This document shows positions 23,201 to 32,671 of a stretch of 37,827 nucleotides of DNA, one piece after another (the first letter of the stretch is position 1; each line of letters starts with the position of its first letter). Origin of the DNA: Fidelibacterota bacterium TCS56. GTDB taxonomy: Bacteria > Fidelibacterota > Marinisomatia > Marinisomatales > TCS56. The notes below the pieces were generated by a model. That model searched no databases and was not told the DNA's origin. It saw only the letters and a list, made by a program, of their open reading frames with translations. The stretch lies in the NCBI GenBank assembly GCA_001577055.1, contig LSCG01000007.1, forward strand, positions 1 through 37,827. The letters are read 5' to 3'. The position numbers and the translations under genes were made by a program.

Positions 23201-24472
23201 CTAGAAAAATTCTTTGAACCATTTTTTAATTTTTATCCAACTCTGGACCAGCGGTTTCTCCGCAATAACCCCAGGATTGAATTCATCCTCCCGGGATTTC
23301 CAGAGCGTCAGGCCCAGTACGTTGGCGTAAACGGGACTGGATGCCACGTCCACCACGCCACTGATCCCCTTGGGATAGCCAATACGGACCGACTCCTGAA
23401 ATACTTCGCCGGCCAGCGAAACAATATTTTTAAGCAGGGCGCCACCGCCGGTGAGTACGACGCCGAATGTGAGCCGCTCGTTGATGTCGGCCCGGCCGAT
23501 TTCACGGCTGACCATCTGGAATAATTCCACCATCCGGGCTTCCACATACCGTGACAGTTCATGCTCCGAAACCTTGCGTACCAATTCGCCCTCGTCGGCC
23601 GGCAGATCAAAATCCAATTCTGTGGAAGACAACGAAGCCTTGGCGGAGGCGAATTGCAGCTTGATTTTTTCCGCTTCCTCGATGCTGATCTGCAGCATCA
23701 TGGCAATATCATTGGTAATGCTGTTGGCGCCCAGGCCGATCACAGCCGAATGGCGCACGCCGCCTTCATTGAATACGGTGATGTCGGTGGTTCCCGCACC
23801 AATATCAACCACCGCCACGCCCAGTTCTTTTTCGTCATTGGTCAGCGTAGGCAGGGAGGCCGCCAGTGACTGGAATACCAATCCCTCGATTTCGATGCCA
23901 AGTTCCTCGGCGCATTTAGCCAGATTCTTGGCGGCAGTAGTGGCCACCGTTACCAGATGAATGCGTGCTTCCAGCCGGCGACCGGACATACCCACCGGAT
24001 CCTTAATGCTGCCCATGGTATCAATTATGTATTCCTGGGGCAGAACATGCAGGATATCACGGTCCATGGGCAGGGAAATCGCCTTGCTCAGTTCCAGCAC
24101 GCGGTGCACATCATTGGCAGAAATCTCGTGTTCCACCGGAATATTCTGGGTGCTGCTTTTATGGACGGCGATGGCGCCCTGGGTGTTGATCCCGCGAATT
24201 TGCTCCCCGGAGATACTCATAATGGCCCGTTCCACCTTCACATTAGCCATCAGTTCAGCTTCCTTTAAAGCATCGTCCAGGGCGGCAATTGTTTTGTCAA
24301 TATGAATCAGGCTGCCTTTGCGCATACCGCTGAAAGCCGATTTACCCAGGCCCAGCAATTTGGTGGTCCCGTCCATGGGATTTGATTCCACGATGGCGCA
24401 GCGGATTTGCGAGGAACCAATATCAATACCGACCTGAATATTTTTCTCTTGACCGCGATTCAGAGGAATCAT
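23201..24472 (-). CDS. ftsA: Cell division protein FtsA
   Basis: Actin-like ATPase that tethers FtsZ filaments to the membrane. The ATPase fold shows [15 protein letters not shown] (phosphate 1), [14 protein letters not shown] (phosphate 2) and [13 protein letters not shown] (adenosine). The C-terminus [13 protein letters not shown] is the amphipathic membrane-targeting helix. The track opens at ATG 24478, but AGGA is directly adjacent to it; the same AGGA stands 6 nt before ATG 24472, which also forms an ATGA overlap with the ftsQ stop, so 24472 is preferred (423 aa). Confidence 0.96.
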   Translation of the reverse strand: MIPLNRGQEKNIQVGIDIGSSQIRCAIVESNPMDGTTKLLGLGKSAFSGMRKGSLIHIDKTIAALDDALKEAELMANVKVERAIMSISGEQIRGINTQGAIAVHKSSTQNIPVEHEISANDVHRVLELSKAISLPMDRDILHVLPQEYIIDTMGSIKDPVGMSGRRLEARIHLVTVATTAAKNLAKCAEELGIEIEGLVFQSLAASLPTLTNDEKELGVAVVDIGAGTTDITVFNEGGVRHSAVIGLGANSITNDIAMMLQISIEEAEKIKLQFASAKASLSSTELDFDLPADEGELVRKVSEHELSRYVEARMVELFQMVSREIGRADINERLTFGVVLTGGGALLKNIVSLAGEVFQESVRIGYPKGISGVVDVASSPVYANVLGLTLWKSREDEFNPGVIAEKPLVQSWIKIKKWFKEFF

Positions 24473-25230
24473 GACCATTCCTTAGCAATTATTTGTTTCG
24501 CATACCGCAGATCGAGATAAGCGTAGTCTGACAGCAGTTTCATACCGCCCAGCGCCCGTTCAAATTTCACCAGGGTATATATGCGTTCAATTAAAGCCTG
24601 ATCACCCAGATTTATCCGGGTGGGCTTTTCAGCCAGGATGAGCAGATACTCATCCTGTTGATTAATAGTTACTTCCGATAAATTGGCAAACAGACCGGGA
24701 AAATGATCTTTTACCCTGCTGACCAGCGCTACTGTTGATTTCACTTTTACCGACAGTGCCTGTTCACCGATGGGATAGAGATTGGCGTCGGGATTGAAAC
24801 CGGATAAAAACGGTATTTGATAATCCAGTCCTCCTCCGATGCGCGGCAGAACAATACCCTGATCATCGATTAATACCAGCTCGGCATTATTGACCATTAC
24901 CAACGGTCGGCGCTCATGGATTTCGACACGCAGACGTCGGGGAAATATACGGCTCAGCCGGGCGGCGGCGATGTAGGGGTGTTTTTCCAATTTTTTACTG
25001 GATTCACGCAAATCCAGCCCGGTGATAGCGGTATTATCCAGATCGCCCAGCAAGCGCATCAATTCCTGATCGGCTACCAGCCGGTTACCGGCGATCTCAA
25101 CCCCGGCCACCTGACCCAGACCTTTCAATCCGGTCCAGTGAAAAGAGCCCCAGATCAAAGCGGCACATAATACCACAAGTGACAGTGATAATATCAGTGG
25201 TAAGGGTGATTTTTTACGTTTACGGGCCAT
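24469..25230 (-). CDS. ftsQ: Cell division protein FtsQ
   Basis: Bitopic divisome scaffold. A short basic cytoplasmic end (MARKRKKS) precedes one transmembrane helix (about 9-30, PLPLILSLSLVVLCAALIWGSF). Then come a POTRA domain (VAGVEIAGNRLVADQELMRLLG, about 42-105) and a beta domain with NAELVLIDDQGIVLPRI. The track opens at 25299 inside murC; ATG 25230 is preferred because AGGA lies 5 nt upstream and the murC stop is 1 nt away, giving 253 aa. In many genomes murB (and ddl) separate murC and ftsQ; here nothing does. Confidence 0.93.
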   Translation of the reverse strand: MARKRKKSPLPLILSLSLVVLCAALIWGSFHWTGLKGLGQVAGVEIAGNRLVADQELMRLLGDLDNTAITGLDLRESSKKLEKHPYIAAARLSRIFPRRLRVEIHERRPLVMVNNAELVLIDDQGIVLPRIGGGLDYQIPFLSGFNPDANLYPIGEQALSVKVKSTVALVSRVKDHFPGLFANLSEVTINQQDEYLLILAEKPTRINLGDQALIERIYTLVKFERALGGMKLLSDYAYLDLRYAKQIIAKEWS

Positions 25231-25231
25231 A

Positions 25232-26614
25232 TTAATCCTGGTCATCCTGCAGATGTTGGTAAAGCCGGTCAGAATAGCGCCAGATATTGCCGGCGCCAAT
25301 GGTAATCACAATGTCATTCGGCTGCAAGGTCCCTGACAGATGCTCGATCAACTGATCCAGGTCCGGCAGGTAAATAGTATTTTTATGGCCCAGATCACGG
25401 GCGGTTTGCGCTACTAGTTCACCAGTGATACCTTGGATGGGCGCCTCTCGGGCCGGAAAAACATCGGTGACCACCAGCTTGTCGGATTCCAGCAAGGCAG
25501 CCGCGAATTCACGGTAAAAATCACGGGTGCGGGAATAAAGATGGGGCTGAAAGACGGCCACCAGCCGACGGTTCCAACCGCTGCGGGCAGCCGCCAGGGT
25601 TGCCGCCACTTCGGTGGGATGATGGGCATAATCGTCCACTACCATAATATCATTGGCCACACCCTTAATTTCGAAACGCCGCCGCACTCCGGAATAATTC
25701 TCAATGCCACGTTTGATGGTGGCAAAATCAAGATTCATCTCAAGGCCCAGGGCGATGGCGGCCAGGGCATTCTGCACATTATGCCTGCCCGGGGATTGAA
25801 TCGTGATCCGCCCGAGGTCTTCATCCCCGGTAAGGACGGTAAAACTGGCAGTACCTTCGGAAAAACTGATATCTTCGGCTCGCAGGTCCGCCTGCTTGGA
25901 AAAACCATAGGTTAACACCGGCCGTTTGATATCGGGTAAAATCGTCTGAACACCGGGGGAATCCAGACAGGCGATGATCATGCCGTAAAACGGCGCTGAG
26001 TTGGAAAACTGGGTGAAAGCACTTTGCAAATCCGCCAGGTCAGCGTAGCAATCGGTGTGTTCCAATTCGATATTGGTTACAATAGCCAGCGTGGGGCGGA
26101 GGGCCAGGAAACTGCGGTCGAACTCGTCCGCTTCCACCACGATAATATCACCGGAACCCAGCAACGAATTGGTGTCAATATTTTTCACCAGTCCCCCTAC
26201 CACAAGGGTAGGATCCAGGTCGGCTTCCGACAGGACGGCGCCGATCATTGACGTGGTTGATGTTTTACCGTGGGTGCCGCTGACGCCGATACTCAATTCT
26301 TTAACGGCAATCAATTCACCCAGCATCTCGGCCCGTTTTATAATCGGAATCCCCAGGCGGCGGGCGGCGATCAACTCGGGATTATTATCTTGTACGGCAC
26401 TGGAGTAAACCAGCACATCACAATTTTTTACATGAGCCGCGTCGTGGCCGATGGCGATCTCAGCGCCCCGCTGGCGCAGGTGAGCGAGTATTTCCGAATC
26501 CAGTAAATCAGAACCGCTGACGGCAAAGCCCTGGTTCAATAATAATTCGGCAATGCCGCTCATACCGATGCCACCGATACCGACAAAATGTAGTTGTTTG
26601 ACTTTTCTGAACAT
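25232..26614 (-). CDS. murC: UDP-N-acetylmuramate-L-alanine ligase
   Basis: First amino-acid-adding Mur ligase, joining L-Ala to UDP-MurNAc with ATP. The N-terminal domain has FVGIGGIGMSGIAEL (10-24). The ATP P-loop GTHGKTSTT is at 113-121, with EADEFDRSF and the substrate-binding HHPTEVAATL further on. C-terminal QPHLYSRT and DVFPAREAPI are typical of MurC. At 460 aa it is full length. It overlaps murG by 1 nt (TAATG). Confidence 0.97.
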   Translation of the reverse strand: MFRKVKQLHFVGIGGIGMSGIAELLLNQGFAVSGSDLLDSEILAHLRQRGAEIAIGHDAAHVKNCDVLVYSSAVQDNNPELIAARRLGIPIIKRAEMLGELIAVKELSIGVSGTHGKTSTTSMIGAVLSEADLDPTLVVGGLVKNIDTNSLLGSGDIIVVEADEFDRSFLALRPTLAIVTNIELEHTDCYADLADLQSAFTQFSNSAPFYGMIIACLDSPGVQTILPDIKRPVLTYGFSKQADLRAEDISFSEGTASFTVLTGDEDLGRITIQSPGRHNVQNALAAIALGLEMNLDFATIKRGIENYSGVRRRFEIKGVANDIMVVDDYAHHPTEVAATLAAARSGWNRRLVAVFQPHLYSRTRDFYREFAAALLESDKLVVTDVFPAREAPIQGITGELVAQTARDLGHKNTIYLPDLDQLIEHLSGTLQPNDIVITIGAGNIWRYSDRLYQHLQDDQD

Positions 26615-27720
26615 TATGCGTGCGCCAGTTTGAGAATTTCGTTGACAATATTTTCTGTGGCATTCCCCAGGGCCTGACCAGCGGCCGCCTGTGACATGCG
26701 TTCCAGGTTATCCCGGTCACTGATTAAAGTATTAATCGTTTCCAGTAAAACCGGCGGTGACAAATCAACCTGGCGAATGACCTGTGCCGCTCCGGCGCCG
26801 GCAAAACTGCGGGCGTTTTTCATCTGATGATCGGCAGCGGCCGATGGCAGGGGAATCAAAACCGCCGGCTGACCGCAGATTGCCAGCTCTGATATGGTAA
26901 TGGCCCCGGCCCGGCAGATGGTGAGATCGGAAAGAGCGTAGGCCAAATCCATGCGATCGATAAACGGCCGGAGGCGCACTTCAATGGTTTCTAAATGGCT
27001 GTATTGCGAATATTGGGCGGGACCGGTCTGCCACAGAACCTGATAATTTTTCCTGGTCAAATCAGTGACGACGGGCGCCATGACTGCGTTTAAAACCGCC
27101 GATCCCTGGCTGCCGCCAAATAGCAGAACGGTTGGGCGATCAGCGTCCAGTTGAAATTCCTCGGCGGCCGCGGCCCGGTCGGTGTTTTTAATCCCGGGAC
27201 GGACCGGATTGCCGGTAATCTGATACTGTATATCTCCTAAATAATCGGCTGCATCGGCGAAGGCCAGACAGACGCGATCCACTTTAGCGGCCAGCTTGCG
27301 CGTGGTGAAACCGGGGAATGAATTCTGTTCCTGGATCAGGGTGGGGATGCCCCTCCGGGTGGCCGCCAGCAAAGGCAGACCGCTGGCATATCCGCCGGTG
27401 CCAATCACTACCTGGGGATCGAATCGGGCGATGATCTGACCCGCCTGCCGGTAGGCCCCTGCCACGCGACCGGGAAACAGCAGATTGCGGGCGAAACTGG
27501 TAAGGTCACGCCCCCGCTGAAATCCCCGCACATTCAACAGGGTGTATTCAAATTCTTTCTCCGAAAATACCCGGGCTTCGATCCCGAACTTGGAGCCAAC
27601 ATAGTGCAAAACGGTAGCGGGATGGGCAGCCAGCAAGCCTTCGCCAATTGCCAGGGCGGGAAACAGATGACCGCCGGTGCCACCACCGGCAATCATGATA
27701 CGCAGCTCGTGATTATTCAT
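26614..27720 (-). CDS. murG: UDP-GlcNAc-undecaprenyl-PP-MurNAc-pentapeptide GlcNAc transferase
   Basis: Adds GlcNAc to lipid I to make lipid II at the inner face of the membrane. A GT-B glycosyltransferase: GGGTGGHLFPALA at residues 12-24, GTGGYASGLPLL, LFGGSQGSAVLN and the UDP-GlcNAc-binding ICRAGAITISELAICG. The track opens at GTG 27729; ATG 27720 is preferred, with AGGTGG about 5 nt upstream and an ATGA overlap with the ftsW stop (368 aa). SQGSAVLN is close to the usual SQGA motif. Confidence 0.96.
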   Translation of the reverse strand: MNNHELRIMIAGGGTGGHLFPALAIGEGLLAAHPATVLHYVGSKFGIEARVFSEKEFEYTLLNVRGFQRGRDLTSFARNLLFPGRVAGAYRQAGQIIARFDPQVVIGTGGYASGLPLLAATRRGIPTLIQEQNSFPGFTTRKLAAKVDRVCLAFADAADYLGDIQYQITGNPVRPGIKNTDRAAAAEEFQLDADRPTVLLFGGSQGSAVLNAVMAPVVTDLTRKNYQVLWQTGPAQYSQYSHLETIEVRLRPFIDRMDLAYALSDLTICRAGAITISELAICGQPAVLIPLPSAAADHQMKNARSFAGAGAAQVIRQVDLSPPVLLETINTLISDRDNLERMSQAAAGQALGNATENIVNEILKLAHA

Positions 27721-28853
27721 GATAACCACCGCAGGACCGATTTGGCCGGCCGTTTTTTCAGACTGATATTCAATAGAATGCCGATGCTGGCCAGATTAAT
27801 CACCAAACCCGAACCACCGTAACTGATCAGCGGCATTGGCAGGCCGGTGGTAGGCAGCAGATTGGTGACCACCCCGGCGTTGATAAAAGCGTACAGGACA
27901 AAACTGAAAGCGATTCCCAGGGCCAGAAACATGCCAAAGGGATCGGTGCAATTTTTAGCGATTTTGATGCCGCGCTGGAAGACGAATAAAAAGAGGGTCA
28001 GCACGGCAAAGGCGCCAATGAATCCGATTTCTTCACCGATGATGGAAAAAATAAAATCGGTGTGGGGTGTGGGCAGAAAAAGATTTTTCTCCATACTGTT
28101 TCCCAGACCCAAACCCAGCAGACCACCATTACCGAGACTGATCAGACTCTGCTGAATCTGGTAGCTGGCGCCGCCCACATCGGCAGTGGGATCGAAAAAT
28201 GAAAAAATACGCGCCCGCCGGTAAGGCTCCAGCATCATTACCGGGATCATGACCGTCACCGCCACGGCCACAGTAGCGGCGATATGGCTGATTTTGGCGC
28301 CGCCAAGAAACAGGATCGTAAATCCAATTACCCCCAGCATGGCAGCCGTGCTGAAGTCGGGCTGTAAAATTATCAGGGCCAACACCAGCGCCATGATCAC
28401 TACCGCCGGAATGAAGCCATAATAGAAATCGTGTAGCTGTTGGCGTTTGCGGGTCAGGTAAGCTGACAAATAAATGATTAAAGCCAACCGGGCCAGATCA
28501 GAGGTCTGAATGGTGATAAATCCCAGGTTTATCCAGCGGGCGGTGCCATCGATACCACGGATGATGAAACTGATTTTAGTCGCCAGCAGGAAAATGATGG
28601 CGGTAATCATGATCCCGGTGGACCATTGTTTCAGATAACGGAAATCAAGGTGCATGCAGATTACCATGGCCACAAAACCCAGGATCAGCCGCAATAACTG
28701 CTTCTGCAGGAAATAGGCACCGGTATCAAAGTGGTTGTAAGCCCAGATCGAGCTGGCACTGTAGAGCATCACTGTTCCGATTACCGCCAACAGAGCCACG
28801 GTAATCAGCAGGCCGCGATCGTAATTTTTCCAGATGTTCCGCCAGCTAAGCAT
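27717..28853 (-). CDS. ftsW: Peptidoglycan glycosyltransferase FtsW (SEDS family)
   Basis: Lipid II polymerase of the septum, working with FtsI. The protein is almost entirely hydrophobic with about ten helices; SEDS hallmarks include LILGFVAMVICMHLDFRYLK, PDFSTAAMLGVIGF (catalytic Asp region), NSMEKNLFLPTPHTDFIFSIIGEEIGFIGA and LPTTGLPMPLISYGGSGLVINLASIGILLNI. The track ORF opens 97 codons too early inside murD. The true start is MLSWRNIWKNYDRGLL, ATG 28853, with AGGAAG upstream (378 aa). It overlaps murD by 8 nt. FtsW, not RodA, because of its dcw position. Confidence 0.95.
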   Translation of the reverse strand: MLSWRNIWKNYDRGLLITVALLAVIGTVMLYSASSIWAYNHFDTGAYFLQKQLLRLILGFVAMVICMHLDFRYLKQWSTGIMITAIIFLLATKISFIIRGIDGTARWINLGFITIQTSDLARLALIIYLSAYLTRKRQQLHDFYYGFIPAVVIMALVLALIILQPDFSTAAMLGVIGFTILFLGGAKISHIAATVAVAVTVMIPVMMLEPYRRARIFSFFDPTADVGGASYQIQQSLISLGNGGLLGLGLGNSMEKNLFLPTPHTDFIFSIIGEEIGFIGAFAVLTLFLFVFQRGIKIAKNCTDPFGMFLALGIAFSFVLYAFINAGVVTNLLPTTGLPMPLISYGGSGLVINLASIGILLNISLKKRPAKSVLRWLS

Positions 28854-30228
28854 TGACGACTTCCTCTTGTACCAATTGTTTAAACTGATCGCCGCGGTCT
28901 TCAAAATCACGGAACTGATCAAAGCTAGCGCAGCCTGGAGATAGTAGAACAATATCCCCAGGCTCTGCGCTATCCCGTGTGAACTTGACCGCATCCCTGA
29001 GACCGTCCAAAGGAATCGGTCTCGCCGCATCCCTGAGAGCGGCCAAGATTCGGGGTTGTGCCTGTCCGATGGCAATAATCTGTTTAACCCTATTCCGGAA
29101 GAGGGGCAGCAGTTCACTAAAATCACCGCCTTTGTCTTTTCCACCGAGAATCAGAATTATCGGACCAGGATAACTTTTCAGGGCGACCTTCACCGCATCC
29201 AGATTGGTGGCCTTGGAGTCATTTACATAGGTGACGCCATTAAATTCGGCCACTTTTTCCAGACGATGGGGAACACCTCGAAAGGTCCCCATCGCCATGG
29301 CGATCGATTGATCGGGTGCACCCGCCAGATGGGCCGCCGTTGCCGCCGCCAGCAGATTGGCTAAATTATGCTGTCCGGGCAGGGCGACCTCATCGAGGGG
29401 TATGAGCGTGGCGTGCTCAAAATTTTTGATTTTGGTACGATTGACGGTAAAAAGGGCGCCGGGAATGTCTTTGAGACTGAAAGAACGGGTATGCGCCGCA
29501 GCTTCGGTGAAAGCCTGATTTAAATAATCATCATCGGCATTATAGACGATAAAGTCCTCAGTACCGGCATTAACGGCCATGCGCATTTTGGCGGCCACAT
29601 ATTCATCCATGGAAGAATAACGGTCCAGGTGATCGGGGGATATATTGAGAAAAACACTGACCTTGGGCCGGAAGTGATGAATGAACTCCATCTGGAAGCT
29701 GGATATTTCCAGCACATGGATCCGCCGGGGATCGGGCTCAATTAAATCGGCCAGTACAATTTGTGAAAACGGAACCCCCATATTACCAGAAAGAGCGCTG
29801 TGGCTGTGTTCAGTCTGGCACATTTTGGCCAGGGCGTGCACCGTGGTGGTTTTACCGTTGGAACCGGTGACCGCCAGGAGCGGAGCCATGGTAAACCAAC
29901 TGGCGAATTCGATTTCGCTGACGATCGATATTCCCCGGTTTTGAGCCTCAAGCACCAATGGAGCATTCCGGGCGATACCCGGGGAAAGAACCCACAAATC
30001 GGCCTGATAAATCCGATCTCCGTGGCCACCGATTTCTCCGGCGATACTATCATGCTGTAAGCGGCGGTAATTTTCCGCCACTGTTGGGGAATCGTGGCTA
30101 TCACTGACGAAGACCTGCGCACCCAGATGGTCCGCCAATCGGGCCGCGGCCACACCACTGCGACCGAGGCCGATTATTGCCACCTGCCGGTCACGTAATT
30201 TGATGTTATTGCGGTCAGAGATATCCAT
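28846..30228 (-). CDS. murD: UDP-N-acetylmuramoyl-L-alanine-D-glutamate ligase
   Basis: Adds D-Glu to UDP-MurNAc-L-Ala. The N-terminal Rossmann domain has VAIIGLGRSGVAAARL (16-31). The P-loop TGSNGKTTT is at 121-129, followed by NISPDHLDRY with the characteristic Mur His/Asp. NDSKATNLDAVKVAL and GGKDKGGDFSEL are MurD specific. It has 460 aa. The ATG 30228 overlaps the mraY stop by 1 nt (TAATG), and the 3' end overlaps ftsW by 8 nt. Confidence 0.97.
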   Translation of the reverse strand: MDISDRNNIKLRDRQVAIIGLGRSGVAAARLADHLGAQVFVSDSHDSPTVAENYRRLQHDSIAGEIGGHGDRIYQADLWVLSPGIARNAPLVLEAQNRGISIVSEIEFASWFTMAPLLAVTGSNGKTTTVHALAKMCQTEHSHSALSGNMGVPFSQIVLADLIEPDPRRIHVLEISSFQMEFIHHFRPKVSVFLNISPDHLDRYSSMDEYVAAKMRMAVNAGTEDFIVYNADDDYLNQAFTEAAAHTRSFSLKDIPGALFTVNRTKIKNFEHATLIPLDEVALPGQHNLANLLAAATAAHLAGAPDQSIAMAMGTFRGVPHRLEKVAEFNGVTYVNDSKATNLDAVKVALKSYPGPIILILGGKDKGGDFSELLPLFRNRVKQIIAIGQAQPRILAALRDAARPIPLDGLRDAVKFTRDSAEPGDIVLLSPGCASFDQFRDFEDRGDQFKQLVQEEVVNA

Positions 30229-31331
30229 TAGCGTATTTTGAAAGTGCTGAAACTGAACAGGGCCAGCAGAATTCCGATAATCCAGAAACGGATCACCACC
30301 TTGGTTTCCGGCCAGCCGGATAATTCATAATGATGATGGACCGGCGCCATTTTAAATATGCGCTTACCGGTCCCGGTTCGTTTTTTGGTCCACTGGAACC
30401 AGGCGACCTGTAGCATTACCGATGTGGCTTCCCAAACGAAAACGCCGCCGATGATCAGCAGCAATAATTCTTTTTTAAGTAATACGGCCAGTGTTCCCAG
30501 GGCGGCCCCGGTTGCCAGCGAGCCCGTATCGCCCATGAAAACTTCAGCCGGTGAGGAATTGAACCACAAATACCCCAAAGCGGCTCCGGCCATGGCAGCG
30601 GCGAAGATGGTCAATTCACCGGCACCCGGCAGATAGATTATGTTCAGATAATCGGAAAAGTCCACGCGGCCTGACAGATAGGCCACGCCGGCGAAAACCA
30701 TGAATGCAATCGCGGAGAGTCCGGAGGCCAACCCATCCAGGCCATCGGTGAGATTGACGGCGTTACTGAATCCGGTGATAACCAGGATAATGACCACAGG
30801 ATAGAAATAACCGAAATCAAGCTCGAAATTTTTAAAAAACGGAATCGAAGTCACGCTGCGGAAATCATGAAACTCCGGTGCGGAAAACAACCAGAAGCTG
30901 ATTACCAGTCCCAGGGTAATCTGCCCGGCCAGTTTGTATTTTGCCACCAGTCCGGCTTTGGTTTTACGAATCGTTTTCAGGTAATCATCCAGGAAACCGA
31001 TGATACCCATCCAAACCACCGCCATGACAATAATCTGTACGTAAATATTATCCAGGCGGGCGAAAAGGAGGGTGGGGAGAATTACCGCACTAAGGATGAT
31101 AATTCCCCCCATTGTAGGCGTGCCCTTCTTTCTCTGATGAGATTGGGGACCGGTGTCCCGGATTTCTTCACCGATCTGATATCGTTGAAGCAAGCGGATA
31201 ATGACCGGTCCTATAAGGAAGCTCATGAGCAACGCCAGGATGGCAGCCGAGGTTGCTCTGAACGTGATATACTGAAAAATATTCAGTCCGGAGATGTACG
31301 ATTTCAGGGGATAGAGGAGATGGTACAGCAT
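30228..31331 (-). CDS. mraY: Phospho-MurNAc-pentapeptide transferase
   Basis: Integral membrane enzyme that transfers phospho-MurNAc-pentapeptide to undecaprenyl phosphate, giving lipid I. About ten hydrophobic helices; motifs KKGTPTMGGIIIL, FLDDYLKTIRKTKAGL (Asp pair), NAVNLTDGLDGLASGL, FMGDTGSLATGAALG and the His-rich MAPVHHHYELSGWPETKVVIRFWII are all present. Its 367 aa are full length. It overlaps murF and murD by 1 nt each. Confidence 0.98.
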   Translation of the reverse strand: MLYHLLYPLKSYISGLNIFQYITFRATSAAILALLMSFLIGPVIIRLLQRYQIGEEIRDTGPQSHQRKKGTPTMGGIIILSAVILPTLLFARLDNIYVQIIVMAVVWMGIIGFLDDYLKTIRKTKAGLVAKYKLAGQITLGLVISFWLFSAPEFHDFRSVTSIPFFKNFELDFGYFYPVVIILVITGFSNAVNLTDGLDGLASGLSAIAFMVFAGVAYLSGRVDFSDYLNIIYLPGAGELTIFAAAMAGAALGYLWFNSSPAEVFMGDTGSLATGAALGTLAVLLKKELLLLIIGGVFVWEATSVMLQVAWFQWTKKRTGTGKRIFKMAPVHHHYELSGWPETKVVIRFWIIGILLALFSFSTFKIR

Positions 31332-32671
31332 CAGTTCAAATCCAGATTTTCAATGATGGTTTCCATCGCCATCCCCCGGGAGCCCTTGACCAGCAGGGCA
31401 TCACCGGATTGCACAAAATGATTCAATTCGCTGGTTAATTCCGCTTTATCATCAAAATGAAAATTAGTGTCAACAGCGGCGGCGGCCCGGTTGGTGGAGC
31501 GGCTGAGGGGACCGACGGTAAACAGGGCGTCAATTCCGGCGGTAGCCGCCGCTTCACCCACTTGTCGGTGCAGGTCCTCCGCTGCATCACCCAGCTCGAA
31601 CATATCGCCGAAAACCAGTATCCGGCGCCGGGCAGGGAGGGTTTGCAGGTATTCCAGTCCGGCCCGGACGGAATTGAGGTTGGCATTATAGCTGTCATCG
31701 ATGATGGTAACTTGGCCGTTTTGCAGCACCCGCGCCCGGCCGGATGGCGGCTCGAAGCCAGTCAGCCGTTCTTGCAGGTCATTCCATTCCAGTCCCAATG
31801 TTACCGCTACCGCAGTCGCGGCCAGCAAATTGCGCGCGAAGACCGGATTGGTGGTGGGGAGGGTCACTCGCCGGCCGTTAATGATCAGAATCGGCTGGTC
31901 CTCGGCATCAAATTCGGGCCGGGCGTAAAAATTGCCCTTGGAACCGAATCCATAAGTCAGGCTCCGTCCCGGGATCGGCAGGTTGCCAATGCGCGGATCG
32001 TCAATATTCACAAAACAGGTTCCCTCAGCCAGACCGGCGAACAATTCACCCTTGGTCTGAACCACTTTTTCTATCGTACCGAAGCCTTCCAGATGGGCGG
32101 GGGCGATATTGGTGATCAGGCCGTGGGTGGGGTGGGCCAGCCCGGTCAGGTAGGCGATATCACCGGGGTGGTTGGCTCCCAATTCCAGGATCGAAAGCTG
32201 GTGGTTACCGGCCATCTCCAGCAGGGTGAGTGGCAGGCCCACGGAAGTGTTGAAATTCCCCCGCGTCCGATGAACCGCAAATTGCCCCCCCAGCAGATGG
32301 GCCAATAATTCTTTGGTAGTAGTCTTACCGTTACTGCCGGTGATGGCCACCACCGGAAAATCGAATTGCTGTCGCCACCGGCGGCCAATCTCACCAATCG
32401 TTTTGACCGGGTCATTTACACGGTACTGAGACAGCAGGCTATTGTTGTCGTCCAGAGTATCCACCAGCGCGCCGGCGCCGTGGCTGGCGCTGATTTGCGG
32501 CAGGAAGCGGTGGCCGTCCACCTGCTCACCGCGAATGGCCAGATAGAGGTCACCGGGCCGGCATTCGCGGCTGTCACTGCAGATACCGGTGATCAACGGA
32601 TCGGGAGAGATGCTGGTTATCGCGGCAAACAGGGTGGCAAATTCAGCCGGTTCGGGCAGGCTGATTCTCAT
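31331..32671 (-). CDS. murF: UDP-MurNAc-tripeptide-D-alanyl-D-alanine ligase
   Basis: Adds the D-Ala-D-Ala dipeptide, completing the UDP-MurNAc-pentapeptide. The N-terminal [28 protein letters not shown] is the uridine-binding domain. The P-loop [17 protein letters not shown] is at 111-127, with [26 protein letters not shown] and [15 protein letters not shown] typical of MurF. It has 446 aa. It overlaps murE by 4 nt (ATGA) and mraY by 1 nt. The dipeptide donor gene ddl is not in the window. Confidence 0.96.
   Translation of the reverse strand: MRISLPEPAEFATLFAAITSISPDPLITGICSDSRECRPGDLYLAIRGEQVDGHRFLPQISASHGAGALVDTLDDNNSLLSQYRVNDPVKTIGEIGRRWRQQFDFPVVAITGSNGKTTTKELLAHLLGGQFAVHRTRGNFNTSVGLPLTLLEMAGNHQLSILELGANHPGDIAYLTGLAHPTHGLITNIAPAHLEGFGTIEKVVQTKGELFAGLAEGTCFVNIDDPRIGNLPIPGRSLTYGFGSKGNFYARPEFDAEDQPILIINGRRVTLPTTNPVFARNLLAATAVAVTLGLEWNDLQERLTGFEPPSGRARVLQNGQVTIIDDSYNANLNSVRAGLEYLQTLPARRRILVFGDMFELGDAAEDLHRQVGEAAATAGIDALFTVGPLSRSTNRAAAAVDTNFHFDDKAELTSELNHFVQSGDALLVKGSRGMAMETIIENLDLN

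Noticed and set aside
24469-25299. Long ftsQ start at 25299, with similar over-long starts in the track for ftsW, fabG and ftsI
   Set aside because: These extend deep into the upstream gene, lack ribosome sites and add residues not seen in the families; shorter starts with good Shine-Dalgarno sites fit.
31457-32308. 283-aa plus-strand ORF opposite murF
   Set aside because: Lies entirely antisense to a clear murF; composition is that of a reverse-complement shadow, with no domain or Shine-Dalgarno.
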